Assembly: GCF_014647455.2 (NCBI RefSeq)
Contig: NZ_BMPF01000006.1
Span: 1 to 64,000 of the forward strand
Length of the DNA stretch: 64,000 nucleotides
Source: Halarchaeum grantii
GTDB taxonomy: Archaea > Halobacteriota > Halobacteria > Halobacteriales > Halobacteriaceae
Direction of reading: 5' to 3'
Shown: positions 27,137-36,405 of the stretch, in pieces
Layout of the letters: every line of letters starts with the position of its first letter
Position numbering within the stretch: position 1 is the first letter of the stretch
The notes under the pieces: generated by a model
What the model was told of the DNA's origin: nothing
What the model saw: only the letters and a program-made list of their open reading frames with translations
The model's database searches: none
Made by a program: the position numbers and the translations under genes

Positions 27137-27208
27137 TGGACTCGCCGGGATTTGAACCCGGGGCCTCTCCCATGCCAAGGGAGTGATCTACCACTGATCT
27201 ACGAGCCC
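27137..27208 (-). tRNA. tRNA-Ala (GGC)
   Basis: The minus strand folds as a complete cloverleaf of 72 nt. The acceptor stem is GGGCTCG with CGAGTCC and discriminator A. The anticodon stem CTCCC/GGGAG encloses loop TTGGCAT with anticodon GGC, and the T loop is GGTTCAAATCC. No intron is seen and CCA is not encoded. It stands alone between the MBL hydrolase and the S15 operon. Confidence 0.95.
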
Positions 27209-27430
27209 TCGAACGCATCCTTCCGTATCCGGGGGACGTAATTGAACCCTTCGATTCGACCCCATCGAGAGTAGAAACCCTTTACCGGTCGAAGCCCACA
27301 CTCACCCGTAGGGAACTGCACGGCCGCATATCTGACTCGCCGTCCGCTTGGGCGGCTCGGGAGTGTGGCAGTGCTCGGGCGTTTTCGCGCCCAGCGCCGC
27401 ACAGCGGTTCGTGTCGTTCCAATTCACACT

Positions 27431-27895
27431 ATGGCACGAATGCATACCCGCCGTCGCGGCTCGTCCGGTTCGGACAAGCCGGCGGCAGACGAACCCCCGG
27501 AGTGGAGCGACGTGGACGCGGACGCCGTCGAGGAGCGAGTCGTCGAACTGGCAGAGGAGGGCTACGACCCCAGCCAGATCGGCATGAAGCTCCGCGACGA
27601 GGGCGTCCAAGGGACGCCGATCCCCGACGTGAAGCTCGTGACGGACAAGAAGGTCACGACCATCCTCGAGGAGAACGACGCGAAGCCCGACCTCCCCGAG
27701 GACTTCCGTAACCTCCTCGAGCAGGCGGTCCGCCTCCGCGAGCACGTCGAGGAGAACGGTCAGGACCACCAGAACCGCCGCGCGCTCCAGAACACGGAGT
27801 CGAAGATCCGCCGTCTGGCGGACTACTACCGCGGCGACGAACTCGACGAGGACTTCACGTACTCCTACGACGTCGCCGCCGAACTCCTCGAGTAA
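27431..27895 (+). CDS. rps15: Ribosomal protein S15
   Basis: A 154-residue small-subunit protein of the archaeal/eukaryal S13/S15 type. MARMHTRRRGSSGS at the N terminus and PPEWSDVDADAVEE are family marks, followed by the four-helix S15 core (RLREHVEENGQDHQNRRALQ, ESKIRRLADYYR). ATG at 27431 is the homologous start; the frame upstream is spurious. It heads the rps15-RecJ-like-pcc1-rps3ae operon. Confidence 0.97.
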   Translation: MARMHTRRRGSSGSDKPAADEPPEWSDVDADAVEERVVELAEEGYDPSQIGMKLRDEGVQGTPIPDVKLVTDKKVTTILEENDAKPDLPEDFRNLLEQAVRLREHVEENGQDHQNRRALQNTESKIRRLADYYRGDELDEDFTYSYDVAAELLE

Positions 27896-27901
27896 CACCG
27901 A

Positions 27902-29011
27902 ATGTCCACTACGGGTCGCTCCGGGTCGTCCGCCGACGCCGCGACGCTGACGGACTGCCTCCGCGAGGGGGCGTTCGTCCGCGTCGTCGCGCGAGCGGGC
28001 GGTGACGCGCTCGCGGCCGCCGGCCTCCTCGGGCGCGCGTGCTCGGCGACGAACACGCCGTACCAGGTGAGCGTCGCGGCGACGCGCAGCGACGCGAGCG
28101 CCCGCCTCGACGGTCTCGCCGACTCGGACGCCGGGGTCGCGGTCGGCTTCGACGGCCTCGGCGACGCGTCGCTCAGCGGCGGCGTGCTCTCCGAGACGGC
28201 GCTCGACGCCGCCCGCGCCCTCGACGAGTCGCCGAGCGCGGCGCTCGCGCTCGCGGGCGTCCGCGCCGCCGACGAGGCCCCGTCGGGCGCGCTCGCCGAC
28301 CTCGTGGCGCGCCGACCCGGCGTCGGCCTCCCGGTCGCGGACCTCTCGGACGGCCTCGCGCACACGACGCTCTGTCACGCACCGTGGTCGGGCGACGACC
28401 GGCGGACGGGCGCGCTGCTCGCCGAACTCGAGCTCCCAGCGGAACTTGAGGCCGACTCCCACCGGCGTCTCGCCTCGCGGGTCGCGCTCGACGCGACCGA
28501 GGACGCGGCGCCCGACGCCGTGGACGCGCTCGCGCGCGTCCTCCGACCGCACGTCCTCCCGGACGGGCCGTTCGAGACCGCCGAGGGGTACGGGGACGTC
28601 CTCGACTGCCTCGCGTACTCCCGGCCCGGCCTCGCGACGGCGCTCGCGCTCGGCGTCGCGGACCGCGCCGACGCGCTCGACGCGTGGCGCGAGCACGCGA
28701 CGGCGACCCACAACGCCCTCCGGGCGAACGATCCGGCGCGCTACAGCGGCGTCGTCGTCTGCGAAGTCGACGCCCCCGCGTGGCCGCTCGCGCGCCTCGT
28801 GCGCGACGGGCGCTCCCCGGAGTCGCTGGCGCTCGTCGTCGGCGAGTCGGGCGCCGCGCTCGCGAGCACCTCCGACGGCCCGGACGCCAGCGCGGTGTTG
28901 GCGGCGGCCGTCGGCGACGGCGCGGTCTCTGGGAGCGCGACGCGCGCGCTGACGACCGAGACGGACACGGAGGCGCTCCGCGAGGGCGTCCAGGGGGCGC
29001 TCTCGACATGA
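27902..29011 (+). CDS. RecJ/DHH-like protein, probably inactive
   Basis: A 369-residue archaeal RecJ-superfamily protein, as usually found behind rps15 in haloarchaea. The N-terminal fold is kept (AFVRVVARAGGDALAAAGLLG), but where active enzymes have D-x-D-G the sequence reads GGDALAAA, and no DHH motif is present. It therefore looks like a catalytically dead, Cdc45/GINS-associated type homologue rather than a nuclease. It starts six bases after the rps15 stop and overlaps pcc1 by ATGA, so it is coupled to ribosome and tRNA-modification genes. Confidence 0.75.
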   Translation: MSTTGRSGSSADAATLTDCLREGAFVRVVARAGGDALAAAGLLGRACSATNTPYQVSVAATRSDASARLDGLADSDAGVAVGFDGLGDASLSGGVLSETALDAARALDESPSAALALAGVRAADEAPSGALADLVARRPGVGLPVADLSDGLAHTTLCHAPWSGDDRRTGALLAELELPAELEADSHRRLASRVALDATEDAAPDAVDALARVLRPHVLPDGPFETAEGYGDVLDCLAYSRPGLATALALGVADRADALDAWREHATATHNALRANDPARYSGVVVCEVDAPAWPLARLVRDGRSPESLALVVGESGAALASTSDGPDASAVLAAAVGDGAVSGSATRALTTETDTEALREGVQGALST

Positions 29012-29277
29012 GCGCCGACACCGGCGGCGACGCCGATGCCCCGCGTCGGGCGACGGTCCGAACGGAGCACGACGACCCCGCGCTCGTCGCGGCGAGCGTC
29101 CGCCCGGACAACACCGAGTCGATGCGCACCGAGGTCGCGGACGGCGCGGTCGTCACGACCATCGAGCGCGACGACACCGGCGGTCTGCGGGCGACGACGG
29201 ACGACTACGTGGTGAACGTCACGGTGGCCGAGGAACTCGCACAGCTAGCCGAACGACACACGACACGAAACCAATGA
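29008..29277 (+). CDS. pcc1: KEOPS complex subunit Pcc1
   Basis: An 89-residue subunit that dimerises at the core of KEOPS, the complex that makes the t6A modification on ANN-decoding tRNAs. The visible core is an N-terminal extension, VAASVRPDNTESMRTEV (about 31-47), VTTIERDDTGGLRATTDDY and the C-terminal helix. Four-base overlaps on both sides (with the RecJ-like gene and rps3ae) fix the start at ATG 29008. Confidence 0.9.
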   Translation: MSADTGGDADAPRRATVRTEHDDPALVAASVRPDNTESMRTEVADGAVVTTIERDDTGGLRATTDDYVVNVTVAEELAQLAERHTTRNQ

Positions 29278-29906
29278 GCGAACGATCAGTCTCCAAGCGA
29301 AACCAGCAGAAGCGATGGTACACCGTGCTCGCCCCCGAGCAGTTCGACCGGGCGGAACTCGGTGAGACCCTCGCGGACGAACCGGAACAGGTGCTCGACC
29401 GCACCATCGAAACCACCCTCGGCGACATCACTGACGCCCAGGGCGGTGAGAACAACCTCAAGCTCACCTTCCAGGTGACCGACGTCGGCAGCGACTCGGC
29501 GTACACCGAGTTCGTCGAGTCCACGCTCACGCGCGACTACCAGCGCAGCCTCGTCCGCCGGGGCTCCTCGAAGATCGGCGTCGTCCTGACGGTCCGGACG
29601 ACGGACGACTACCGCGTGCGCCTCCAGCCGACCGCGTACACGACGAAGAGCGCGGACGACAGCCAGCAGAAGGCGATCCGTCGCCTCATGATCGACCTCG
29701 TCGAGGAGGCCGCCGAGGAGCGGACCTTCGAGGGCCTCATCGACTCCATCCTCGAGGGCCGCCTCTCCAGCGCCATCTACAGCGAGGCCAACACCATCTA
29801 CCCGCTCCGCCGGGTCGAAGTCGAGAAGGCCACGCTCGAAGCGCACCCCGAGGAGGTCCACGAGGAAGAGGAGACGTCCGCCGTCGACGTCGAGGACGAG
29901 TCCTAA
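29274..29906 (+). CDS. rps3ae: Ribosomal protein S3Ae (eS1)
   Basis: A 210-residue small-subunit protein. KRNQQKRWYTVLAPEQFD at the N terminus, NNLKLTFQVTDVGSDSAYTE (about 63-82) and IYPLRRVEVEKA near the C terminus are family marks. The acidic C-terminal tail is typical for halophiles. Its ATG overlaps the pcc1 stop. It is the last gene of the operon; TCCCGTTTTTCG about 25 bases downstream may terminate transcription. Confidence 0.97.
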   Translation: MSERSVSKRNQQKRWYTVLAPEQFDRAELGETLADEPEQVLDRTIETTLGDITDAQGGENNLKLTFQVTDVGSDSAYTEFVESTLTRDYQRSLVRRGSSKIGVVLTVRTTDDYRVRLQPTAYTTKSADDSQQKAIRRLMIDLVEEAAEERTFEGLIDSILEGRLSSAIYSEANTIYPLRRVEVEKATLEAHPEEVHEEEETSAVDVEDES

Positions 29907-30029
29907 CGCCTCCCCGCACCGGCCAGAAACTCCCGTTTTTCGCGACGCCACACGGCGAGCGGCGGCGCTCTCCCGCGTCCCTCGCCACCGATATAAACAC
30001 GTAAGGACGCCCTCGTCGTTCGACCGCGT

Positions 30030-30761
30030 ATGCCTTCCGGGTCCGACGAGGGACGCCGCGCCGGGTTCCGCCCGCGCTTCGCAGGTCGCCTCGGTATCGC
30101 GGACGTCGCCACGGCGACGAACGCCGGACTCGGGTTCTGCGCGGTCGCGGCGGCGGTGGTCTCGCCCGCGCTCGGCGCGCGCGTGCTCCTGCTCGCCGCG
30201 ATCGCGGACGCCATCGACGGCATCCTCGCGCGTCGCTACGGCGGGACGGACGTCGGCCCGTATCTCGACTCGCTCGCGGACGTCGCGTCCTTCGGCGTCG
30301 CCCCTGCGGCGCTCGCTCTCGCCACCGCGCGCGCCGCGTGGGGCGAGGCCCCGCTCCCCGTCGGCCTCGCCGTCGCCGTGGGCGCCGCGTTCGTCGCGAT
30401 GGCGGTCGTCCGACTCGGCTTCTACACCGCGAACGACGTCGGGAACGCACACACGGAGGGCGTGCCGACGACGCTCGCGGGCACGCTCCTCGCGGCGACG
30501 GTGCTCGCGGGTGTCACGTCCCCGGTGGTCGTCGTCGGCTTCACGGCGCTCCTCGCGCTCGCGATGGTGACGACGCTCCCCTATCCCGACCTGCTCGTGC
30601 GCGACGCGCTCGCGATGGGCGTCGTGCAGGCGCTCGCGCTCCTCGCGCCGGCCGCGTTCGGGCGGGCGTTCCCGCGCGTTCTGCTCGCGTTCGCGCTCGC
30701 GTACTTCCTCCTCGGGCCGTGGGTCTACTGGCGCGAGGCGGGCGAAGGGAAACGCTCATAG
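30030..30761 (+). CDS. CDP-diacylglycerol/archaetidylserine-type synthase
   Basis: A 243-residue CDP-alcohol phosphatidyltransferase with about seven membrane helices. The catalytic signature IDGILARRYG...GPYLDSLADVASF (D-G-x2-A-R-x8-G-x3-D-x3-D) is at about residues 62-91. Arrangement and length fit the phosphatidylserine-synthase group, in archaea an archaetidylserine synthase. A TATA-like ATATAAAC box lies about 35 bases ahead. The second CDP-alcohol transferase of the window is at 19.4 kb. Confidence 0.88.
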   Translation: MPSGSDEGRRAGFRPRFAGRLGIADVATATNAGLGFCAVAAAVVSPALGARVLLLAAIADAIDGILARRYGGTDVGPYLDSLADVASFGVAPAALALATARAAWGEAPLPVGLAVAVGAAFVAMAVVRLGFYTANDVGNAHTEGVPTTLAGTLLAATVLAGVTSPVVVVGFTALLALAMVTTLPYPDLLVRDALAMGVVQALALLAPAAFGRAFPRVLLAFALAYFLLGPWVYWREAGEGKRS

Positions 30762-30784
30762 GCGCGCTGGCGGAAGGACGACGT

Positions 30785-32293
30785 ATGAGTGACGGGGACG
30801 AAGAGCCGGCCGACTCCGAGGCGGCGGAGTCGCCGGCCCCCGACGAGACCGCGGCCGAAGCATCGGCGGACGAACCCGAGGAGGCGGCCGACACCGCAGA
30901 CGCGTCCGAGGCCGAAGAGGCCACGGACACTGCGGAGAGCGCGGACGACGCGGATGCGGTGGACGCGGGCGACGCCGCCGAGGACGTCGAGAGCGACGCC
31001 GAAACACCCGAGGACGAAGCCGACGAAGAGGACGGCGAGGACGACGTTCGGGCGGCCGAGCGCGAGCGCTACGAGGGGCTCGTCGCCGACCTCGAAGCCG
31101 CCGAAGAGGCGCTCGAGGCCGCCGAGACCGAGGCCGACCTCGACGACGTCGAGGCCTCACTGGAGGAGATCGAGTCCGGAATCGAGGACGCGGCGTTCAC
31201 CGACCCCGAGGAGTTCCAGCCGGACGAGGAGGAACTCGGGGAGGACGAGGAACCGGAGGAGCTCCTCGACTTCGAGGAGGAGCTGACGAACGAACTGCAG
31301 GACCTCCAAGACGAACTCGAGGAGCAACGCGGGCCGTACGGCGAGGACGTCGTCTCCGAGATCGAGAGCGCGACGTCGACCGTGGAGGGGACGCGCTGGA
31401 CGGACACGGGCGACGAGCAGGTCGCGGCCGCCATCGAGTCCTTCCTCGCGGACGCCGCCGAGGTACTCGGTACCGACCTCACCGGCGACGACGTCGCGGC
31501 GCTCGAAGCCGCCGCCGAGGCGGTCACGGACGCCTCGCTCGACGCCGACGAGGACGAAGCCGAAATCGCCGCCCTCCTCGAGGCCACGGCCGACCTCCAG
31601 TCCGGCATCGACGACTCGCAGGCGTTCGCAGACCTCTCCTCCCGACAGAAGCTCCAGTACGAGGGGTTCTACGACGTCCTGAACAAGCACAAGGACTACC
31701 CGCCCGAGTGGTCGGCGGTCAAGGAGTGGACGAAGCGTGACAACGCCGAGATGGTCGCGCTCTGCATGGAGCACTTCACCTCCGGCTATATGGAGGAGCA
31801 CTGCCTCGAGGCGTTCGTCCGCATGGGCAACCCCGACGCCATCGACGTGCTGAAGGAGAAGGCCCAGCGGCGCAACCTCACGGCCGTGAAGGCGCTCGGG
31901 AAGACCGGCCACCCGGACGCCGTCGAGGGCGTCGCGGACTACATCGACTCGGAGTCGAACCCGAAACTCCAGCGCGTCGCGCTGCGCGCCATCGGCGAAC
32001 TCGGCGCGACCGAGTACACCGAGGACGTCGCGCAGTGGCTGGTCGCGGAGAACGAGGACGTCCGCAGTCAGGCCGCCCGCGCGCTCGGCCTCCTCGGTGA
32101 CACGCGCGCCGTCGCCCCGCTCCGCGACGTCCTCGAGGACGACGACGAGACGGAGGGCGTGCGCGCGAGCGCCGCGTGGGCGCTCTACCAGATCGGGACC
32201 GCAGAAGCGCTCGCGGCCGCCGCCGAGCAGGCGGAGACGCGGTCCTTCCTCGTGCAGTCGGAGGCGGAGAAGGCGGCGGCGGCGCTGGACTAG
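30785..32293 (+). CDS. HEAT-repeat protein with acidic N terminus
   Basis: A 502-residue protein. The first 95 residues are almost only E, D, A, S and T. Coiled-coil-prone acidic helices (RYEGLVADLEAAEEALEAAE) follow. From about 280 there is a conserved block (RQKLQYEGFYDVLNKHKDYP), and from about 340 come five HEAT/PBS-lyase-type repeats (AVKALGKTGHPDAVEGVADY, ALRAIGELGATEYTEDVAQW, AARALGLLGDTRAVAPLRDV). Such repeats usually bind protein partners. ATG at 30785 is chosen because the upstream part overlaps the lipid synthase in another frame. Confidence 0.85.
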   Translation: MSDGDEEPADSEAAESPAPDETAAEASADEPEEAADTADASEAEEATDTAESADDADAVDAGDAAEDVESDAETPEDEADEEDGEDDVRAAERERYEGLVADLEAAEEALEAAETEADLDDVEASLEEIESGIEDAAFTDPEEFQPDEEELGEDEEPEELLDFEEELTNELQDLQDELEEQRGPYGEDVVSEIESATSTVEGTRWTDTGDEQVAAAIESFLADAAEVLGTDLTGDDVAALEAAAEAVTDASLDADEDEAEIAALLEATADLQSGIDDSQAFADLSSRQKLQYEGFYDVLNKHKDYPPEWSAVKEWTKRDNAEMVALCMEHFTSGYMEEHCLEAFVRMGNPDAIDVLKEKAQRRNLTAVKALGKTGHPDAVEGVADYIDSESNPKLQRVALRAIGELGATEYTEDVAQWLVAENEDVRSQAARALGLLGDTRAVAPLRDVLEDDDETEGVRASAAWALYQIGTAEALAAAAEQAETRSFLVQSEAEKAAAALD

Positions 32294-32535
32294 AGGAAGT
32301 AGGCGAGGAACTGGACCGCGAACCCGGCGGCCGCGAGGAGCGCGCCGACGCGGCCGATCCACGTGTACTGACGCACGTCCTGCGGTGAGAGGTCGACGTT
32401 GTAGCTGTCGAAGTCGGGGTCGTAGTTGATGTAGCTCGGCTGCTGGAAGAACTCGAGGAAGACGAGGAGCGCGCCGAGCGTCGCGAGCGCGTATCCCGCC
32501 ATTCGGACGGACTCGACGAGCGTGAACGCTACCAT
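32290..32535 (-). CDS. Small two-segment membrane protein
   Basis: An 81-residue protein with hydrophobic helices at about 10-28 and 62-80 joined by a polar loop rich in Y and D (QPSYINYDPDFDSYNVDL). The pattern suggests a two-pass protein with an outside or inside loop of about 30 residues. No known function. Its stop shares CTAG with the HEAT gene. Confidence 0.75.
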   Translation of the reverse strand: MVAFTLVESVRMAGYALATLGALLVFLEFFQQPSYINYDPDFDSYNVDLSPQDVRQYTWIGRVGALLAAAGFAVQFLAYFL

Positions 32536-32631
32536 ACGCCGGTCTGTGGGTCGGGGCGGCTAAAACGTGCCGACCGACGGTCGCGACGGGGCACGCCGCG
32601 TGCAGCGACGCGAGCCGAACCTTCTCGTACG

Positions 32632-34284
32632 ATGACGGGGCCACCGCGTGCCGTGTCACGTCGCTTCGCCACGTCGTTCTGTCTCCTCCTCCTCGTCGGA
32701 ACGCCCGCCGCGTCGCTCCCCGTCGCCGCGACTCCCGAACCGGGAGCGGCGACCGGCACGCCGACCATCGTCGCCGTCTACCCGAACCCCGTCGCCGAGC
32801 GCGACGCCGGCGAGTTCGTCACCGTCCGCTTCCCAGAGGAGACGGCGCTCGGGTCGTGCGCGCTCGCGGACGACGAGGGGAGCGTCGCGCTTCCCGAGCG
32901 CACCGTCGCGGGGACGGTGACGCTCAGTACCGCGCCGAATCGCACTCGAAGCCTCGTCACGGGGCGCGTGCTCGCCTCGGCGGTGCCGTCGCTCGCGAAC
33001 GCGGGCGAGGACCTCGTCCTCCTCTGTGACGGTACCGTCGTCGACGCCGCGAGCTATCGGGACGCGCCCGAGGGCGAGGTGTCCCGCGGCGGCGCGTGGC
33101 GGGCGCTCGGTCGGACGGCGTTCGGGGTGTCGAGCGTCGCGAACGCGGACGCGACGGTGTTCGCGCTCCCGGACGCGCCCGAGGCCGTCCGCGAGTCGCT
33201 GCGCGGCGTGGACGAACGGCTCCTCGTCGGCGGCTACACCTTCACGTCCGAGCGCGTCGCCGCGATTCTCGCGAACGCGAGCGCGCGCGGTGTCGACGTT
33301 CGCGTCCTCGTTGAGGGCGGCCCCGTGGGCGGCGTCGCGGCGCGCGAGGCGCGCGTGCTCGACGGCCTCGTCGAGGCGGGGGTCGACGTGACGGTGCTCG
33401 ACGGCCCGCACGCCCGCTACCCGTTCCACCACGCGAAATACGCCGTCGTGGACGACGCGGTGCTGGTCACCTCGGAGAACTGGAAGCCGAGCGGCATCGG
33501 CGGACGCGGGACGCGCGGGTGGGGCGCAGTCGTGCACGACCCGACGCTGGCGGACTCCCTCGCCGCCGTCCACCGCGCGGACAGCGAGTGGGTCGACGGC
33601 GTTCCGTGGCAGCTCTACCGAGCGAACGCGACGTTTCAGGAGTGCGAGCCGTCGAACGCGACGTATCCGCGCGTCTTCGCGCCGCTCGACGCGGACGTGG
33701 ACCGCGTCTCGCTCGTCGTCTCCCCCGACACCTCCCGGGACGCGCTCCTCGGGTTCGTCCGGGATGCGAACGAGAGCCTGCTCGTCGAACAGATGGGCAT
33801 CGGCACCGACACCGTCCTGCTGAACGCGACGATCGCCGCCGCGGAGCGCGGCGTCCGGGTTCGCGTGCTCGTGAGCGGCGCGTGGTACGCTCGCGAGGAG
33901 AACGCCGCGCTCGTCGAGCGCTTGAACGAGCGCGCGCGCCGCGACGGCCTCGACTTGCGCGCGAAACTCGCCGCGCCGCGCGGGCGCTACGGGACGTTGC
34001 ACGTGAAGGGCGCGGTCGCGGACGGGGAGCACGTCCTCGTCGGGAGCGTGAACTGGAACGAGAACGCCGTGAACCGGAACCGGGAGACGGAGCTCGTCCT
34101 CGCCGACCCCGAGGTGGGTGCGTACTACGCGCGCCTCTTTCTGGCCGACTGGCGCGGCGGCGTCTGGACGCTCCCCGTGCTCGTCGCGGGCGTCGCGCTC
34201 GCGGGCGCCTTGCTCGCGGCGTGGTACCTGCGGCGAGAAATCGCGTTCGATCGCGCCGACGCGGCCGTCGGCTGGCGACCGTAG
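32632..34284 (+). CDS. Secreted phospholipase D-like protein
   Basis: A 550-residue exported protein. A Sec-type signal (FATSFCLLLLVGTPAASL) is followed by a lamin-tail-like beta domain (about 40-150) and two PLD modules. The first HKD motif is HHAKYAVVDDAVLVTSENW near 267. The second is HVKGAVADGEHVLVGSVNWN near 457, so both H-x-K-x4-D are present and the enzyme should be active on phosphodiesters. A C-terminal membrane helix (about 505-530) with a positive tail (YLRREI) anchors it. Target is unknown. Confidence 0.88.
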   Translation: MTGPPRAVSRRFATSFCLLLLVGTPAASLPVAATPEPGAATGTPTIVAVYPNPVAERDAGEFVTVRFPEETALGSCALADDEGSVALPERTVAGTVTLSTAPNRTRSLVTGRVLASAVPSLANAGEDLVLLCDGTVVDAASYRDAPEGEVSRGGAWRALGRTAFGVSSVANADATVFALPDAPEAVRESLRGVDERLLVGGYTFTSERVAAILANASARGVDVRVLVEGGPVGGVAAREARVLDGLVEAGVDVTVLDGPHARYPFHHAKYAVVDDAVLVTSENWKPSGIGGRGTRGWGAVVHDPTLADSLAAVHRADSEWVDGVPWQLYRANATFQECEPSNATYPRVFAPLDADVDRVSLVVSPDTSRDALLGFVRDANESLLVEQMGIGTDTVLLNATIAAAERGVRVRVLVSGAWYAREENAALVERLNERARRDGLDLRAKLAAPRGRYGTLHVKGAVADGEHVLVGSVNWNENAVNRNRETELVLADPEVGAYYARLFLADWRGGVWTLPVLVAGVALAGALLAAWYLRREIAFDRADAAVGWRP

Positions 34285-34293
34285 CGTCGCGGT

Positions 34294-36189
34294 CTAGCGC
34301 GTCAGCGTGCTGTGGAGCTCCTCGTCGATCTCGGCGTCCGCCATCTTCTCGACGAGCGCGTCGAGGACCTCCTCGCGCATCCCGTTCACGAAGCGGATGG
34401 AGCCGACGACGAGGTGCCCGCCCCCACTGACGCCGGCGCCGGGGAACTCGTCGTTGAGGTCGCTCACCATCTGCGGGATGTCCATGCGCACCCCATCACT
34501 GCGGAGGACGGCGAAGTCGGGGCCGTAGCCGATGGTGATGACGGGTTCGCCCGTCTCCTCGACCTTCCGGTCGTGTATCTCGCCCGTGGTCTTCCCGGGC
34601 GCGGGGTACGTGAATCGGTGGGCGTAGTTCTCGACGTCGACGCGGTAGAGGTGCGCGCCGGAGTCGACGGTCTCGTGCTCGACGTGTGGCATCGCGGCGT
34701 CGAGCTGGAGGTCGACGTCGCGCTGGGCTTTCTCGGCGAGCCACGGGACGAGCTCGCGGTGGCGTTCGGCGTCGCTCCCGACGTTCAGGACGTCGTTGAT
34801 GAGGTCGCGGCCCGCGCTGTAGCGCAGCCAGAACGCCTCGTAGTCGAGGGCTTCGCTGACGTCGTGGAGGAACTCGTCGTCGTAGCCGGCCGACCGAGCG
34901 AGGTCGAGGTAGTCGCTCATCGCCTCGGCCTTCGAGCGGTCGCTGATGCCGGCGACGGCGGGAACGTGGTCGAGTTCGTCGTCGAGGCTCGGGTCGATCA
35001 TGCGCGCGAGCTCGACGCACATCATGCCGGTGGTGACGCGGTAGTCCTCGCCGTGGAGGTAGGGGTTGACGTGCGCGTCGACGAGCGGGTCGACCGCCTC
35101 GGGGTCGGGGTGGTGGTGGTCGACGACGACGATGGGGATGTCGTAGTGGGTGAGCGTCTCGTAGGCGGGCGTGTCCTCCTCGGTGGAGCCGTTGTCGAGC
35201 ATGAGGAGGAGCGGAAGCTTCTGCCCGTGGCGCGCCTGGTCCTCCAGGGCGAAGTTGAGGTCGCGGGTGGCGTCCTCCATCTCGTAGTAGGGCGCCTTGC
35301 TCGGGAGGCGCTTGAGGAGGTGGCGCTTCGCCTCGGCGTCCTCGTGGGTCTCGTCGATGAAGCGCTCGAGGGCGAGCTGGACGGGGACGCTCGCGCACAT
35401 GCCGTCGCCGTCGGCGTGGTGGCGCATCCGGATGGGCCGGGACTCGAGGACGGTCCGTCGGAGCTGGCGGGCGACCTCGCGGAGGTCGGGGTAGAGCTCC
35501 TGCATCGCCGGCCACTCGACGAGCGGGTCGACGTCGGCGGGCTCGGAGCGCTCGGCGACGGCGGCGGCGAGACGCTCGCGAACGTGTGCGGCCTCGCCCT
35601 CGGAGAGCGCTTCGAGGGAGCTGATCTCGACTTGGAGCGCGCCCTCGCGTTCCTCGACTTCGCCGGTGACGTGGACGACGGCGTCGAGGTCGACGTCGGG
35701 GTAGGCCCGAACGCCCGCCTCCTCGAAGGCGGTGCAGGGGACGGCGCCGGTCTCGTCGCGCACGCGGAAGATGGTGGGGCCGCCGGTCTGCTTCACTTGG
35801 ACGACTTCGCCCTCGAGGTGGACGGTCTCGCCGACGCGCCCGTCGAGGGCGCCGGCGGCGGCGCGCTCGTAGGAGAACGCACGCTCCTCGACCTCGTAGT
35901 CGTCGAGGTCCGCGACCTCGAACCCGAGGTCGCCGTTCTCACGGATCTCGGTGAGCTCGACGACGAGTTCGTCGCCGACGCCGTACTCGTCGTCGTAGTC
36001 CGACGGGAGGACGGACTCGTGGAGCAGTCCGGAGACGTGTTCGGAGAGGTCGACGAAGACGCCGTAGTCCACCACGCCGTTCACGGTCGCGGTGTAGCAC
36101 TCGCCGGCCTCGATGTCCTCGACGGTACACTCGGCGGCGAGCTGGTAGACGACGGAGGTAACGCCTCCGTCGGAAGAACCGTCAGTCAT
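34294..36189 (-). CDS. DHH phosphoesterase with S1 and OB domains
   Basis: A 631-residue archaeal RecJ-like protein. Domains in order are an S1 RNA-binding domain (GECYTATVNGVVDYGVFVDL, about 28-47), a second OB-fold (about 110-190, VGETVHLEGEVVQVKQTGGP), and the DHH domain with intact RHHADGDGMCAS (about 257) and VVDHHHPD (about 356), then a DHHA1-type C terminus containing SGGGHLVVGS. Motifs suggest an active metal-dependent phosphoesterase or exonuclease on single-stranded nucleic acid. A CCTTAAAC box sits 25 bases ahead on its strand. Confidence 0.88.
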   Translation of the reverse strand: MTDGSSDGGVTSVVYQLAAECTVEDIEAGECYTATVNGVVDYGVFVDLSEHVSGLLHESVLPSDYDDEYGVGDELVVELTEIRENGDLGFEVADLDDYEVEERAFSYERAAAGALDGRVGETVHLEGEVVQVKQTGGPTIFRVRDETGAVPCTAFEEAGVRAYPDVDLDAVVHVTGEVEEREGALQVEISSLEALSEGEAAHVRERLAAAVAERSEPADVDPLVEWPAMQELYPDLREVARQLRRTVLESRPIRMRHHADGDGMCASVPVQLALERFIDETHEDAEAKRHLLKRLPSKAPYYEMEDATRDLNFALEDQARHGQKLPLLLMLDNGSTEEDTPAYETLTHYDIPIVVVDHHHPDPEAVDPLVDAHVNPYLHGEDYRVTTGMMCVELARMIDPSLDDELDHVPAVAGISDRSKAEAMSDYLDLARSAGYDDEFLHDVSEALDYEAFWLRYSAGRDLINDVLNVGSDAERHRELVPWLAEKAQRDVDLQLDAAMPHVEHETVDSGAHLYRVDVENYAHRFTYPAPGKTTGEIHDRKVEETGEPVITIGYGPDFAVLRSDGVRMDIPQMVSDLNDEFPGAGVSGGGHLVVGSIRFVNGMREEVLDALVEKMADAEIDEELHSTLTR

Positions 36190-36405
36190 GCTCCGTGATT
36201 CGGCGCCGGTGTGTTTAAGGCTTTATTGTCGCTCTCGCGGGTTTCGGGGCGTCTCGTCGCCGTCACCGGAACGCGGTGAGGTCGGGTCGGCTACCGAGAG
36301 CGTCGCTCTCGTGAACGTCGCGCGCCCCGTCGCGGCGCACGTCGCCGCGAGCGCGCCGACGGTGGCCTCGAAAGGTTTAGCACGCGCCGGCGACCACCTC
36401 GAAGT

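Noticed and set aside
25133-27178. 681-codon minus-strand frame across the AKR and MBL genes
   Set aside because: Low-complexity arginine and glycine sequence without family features; both strands beneath have well-supported genes.
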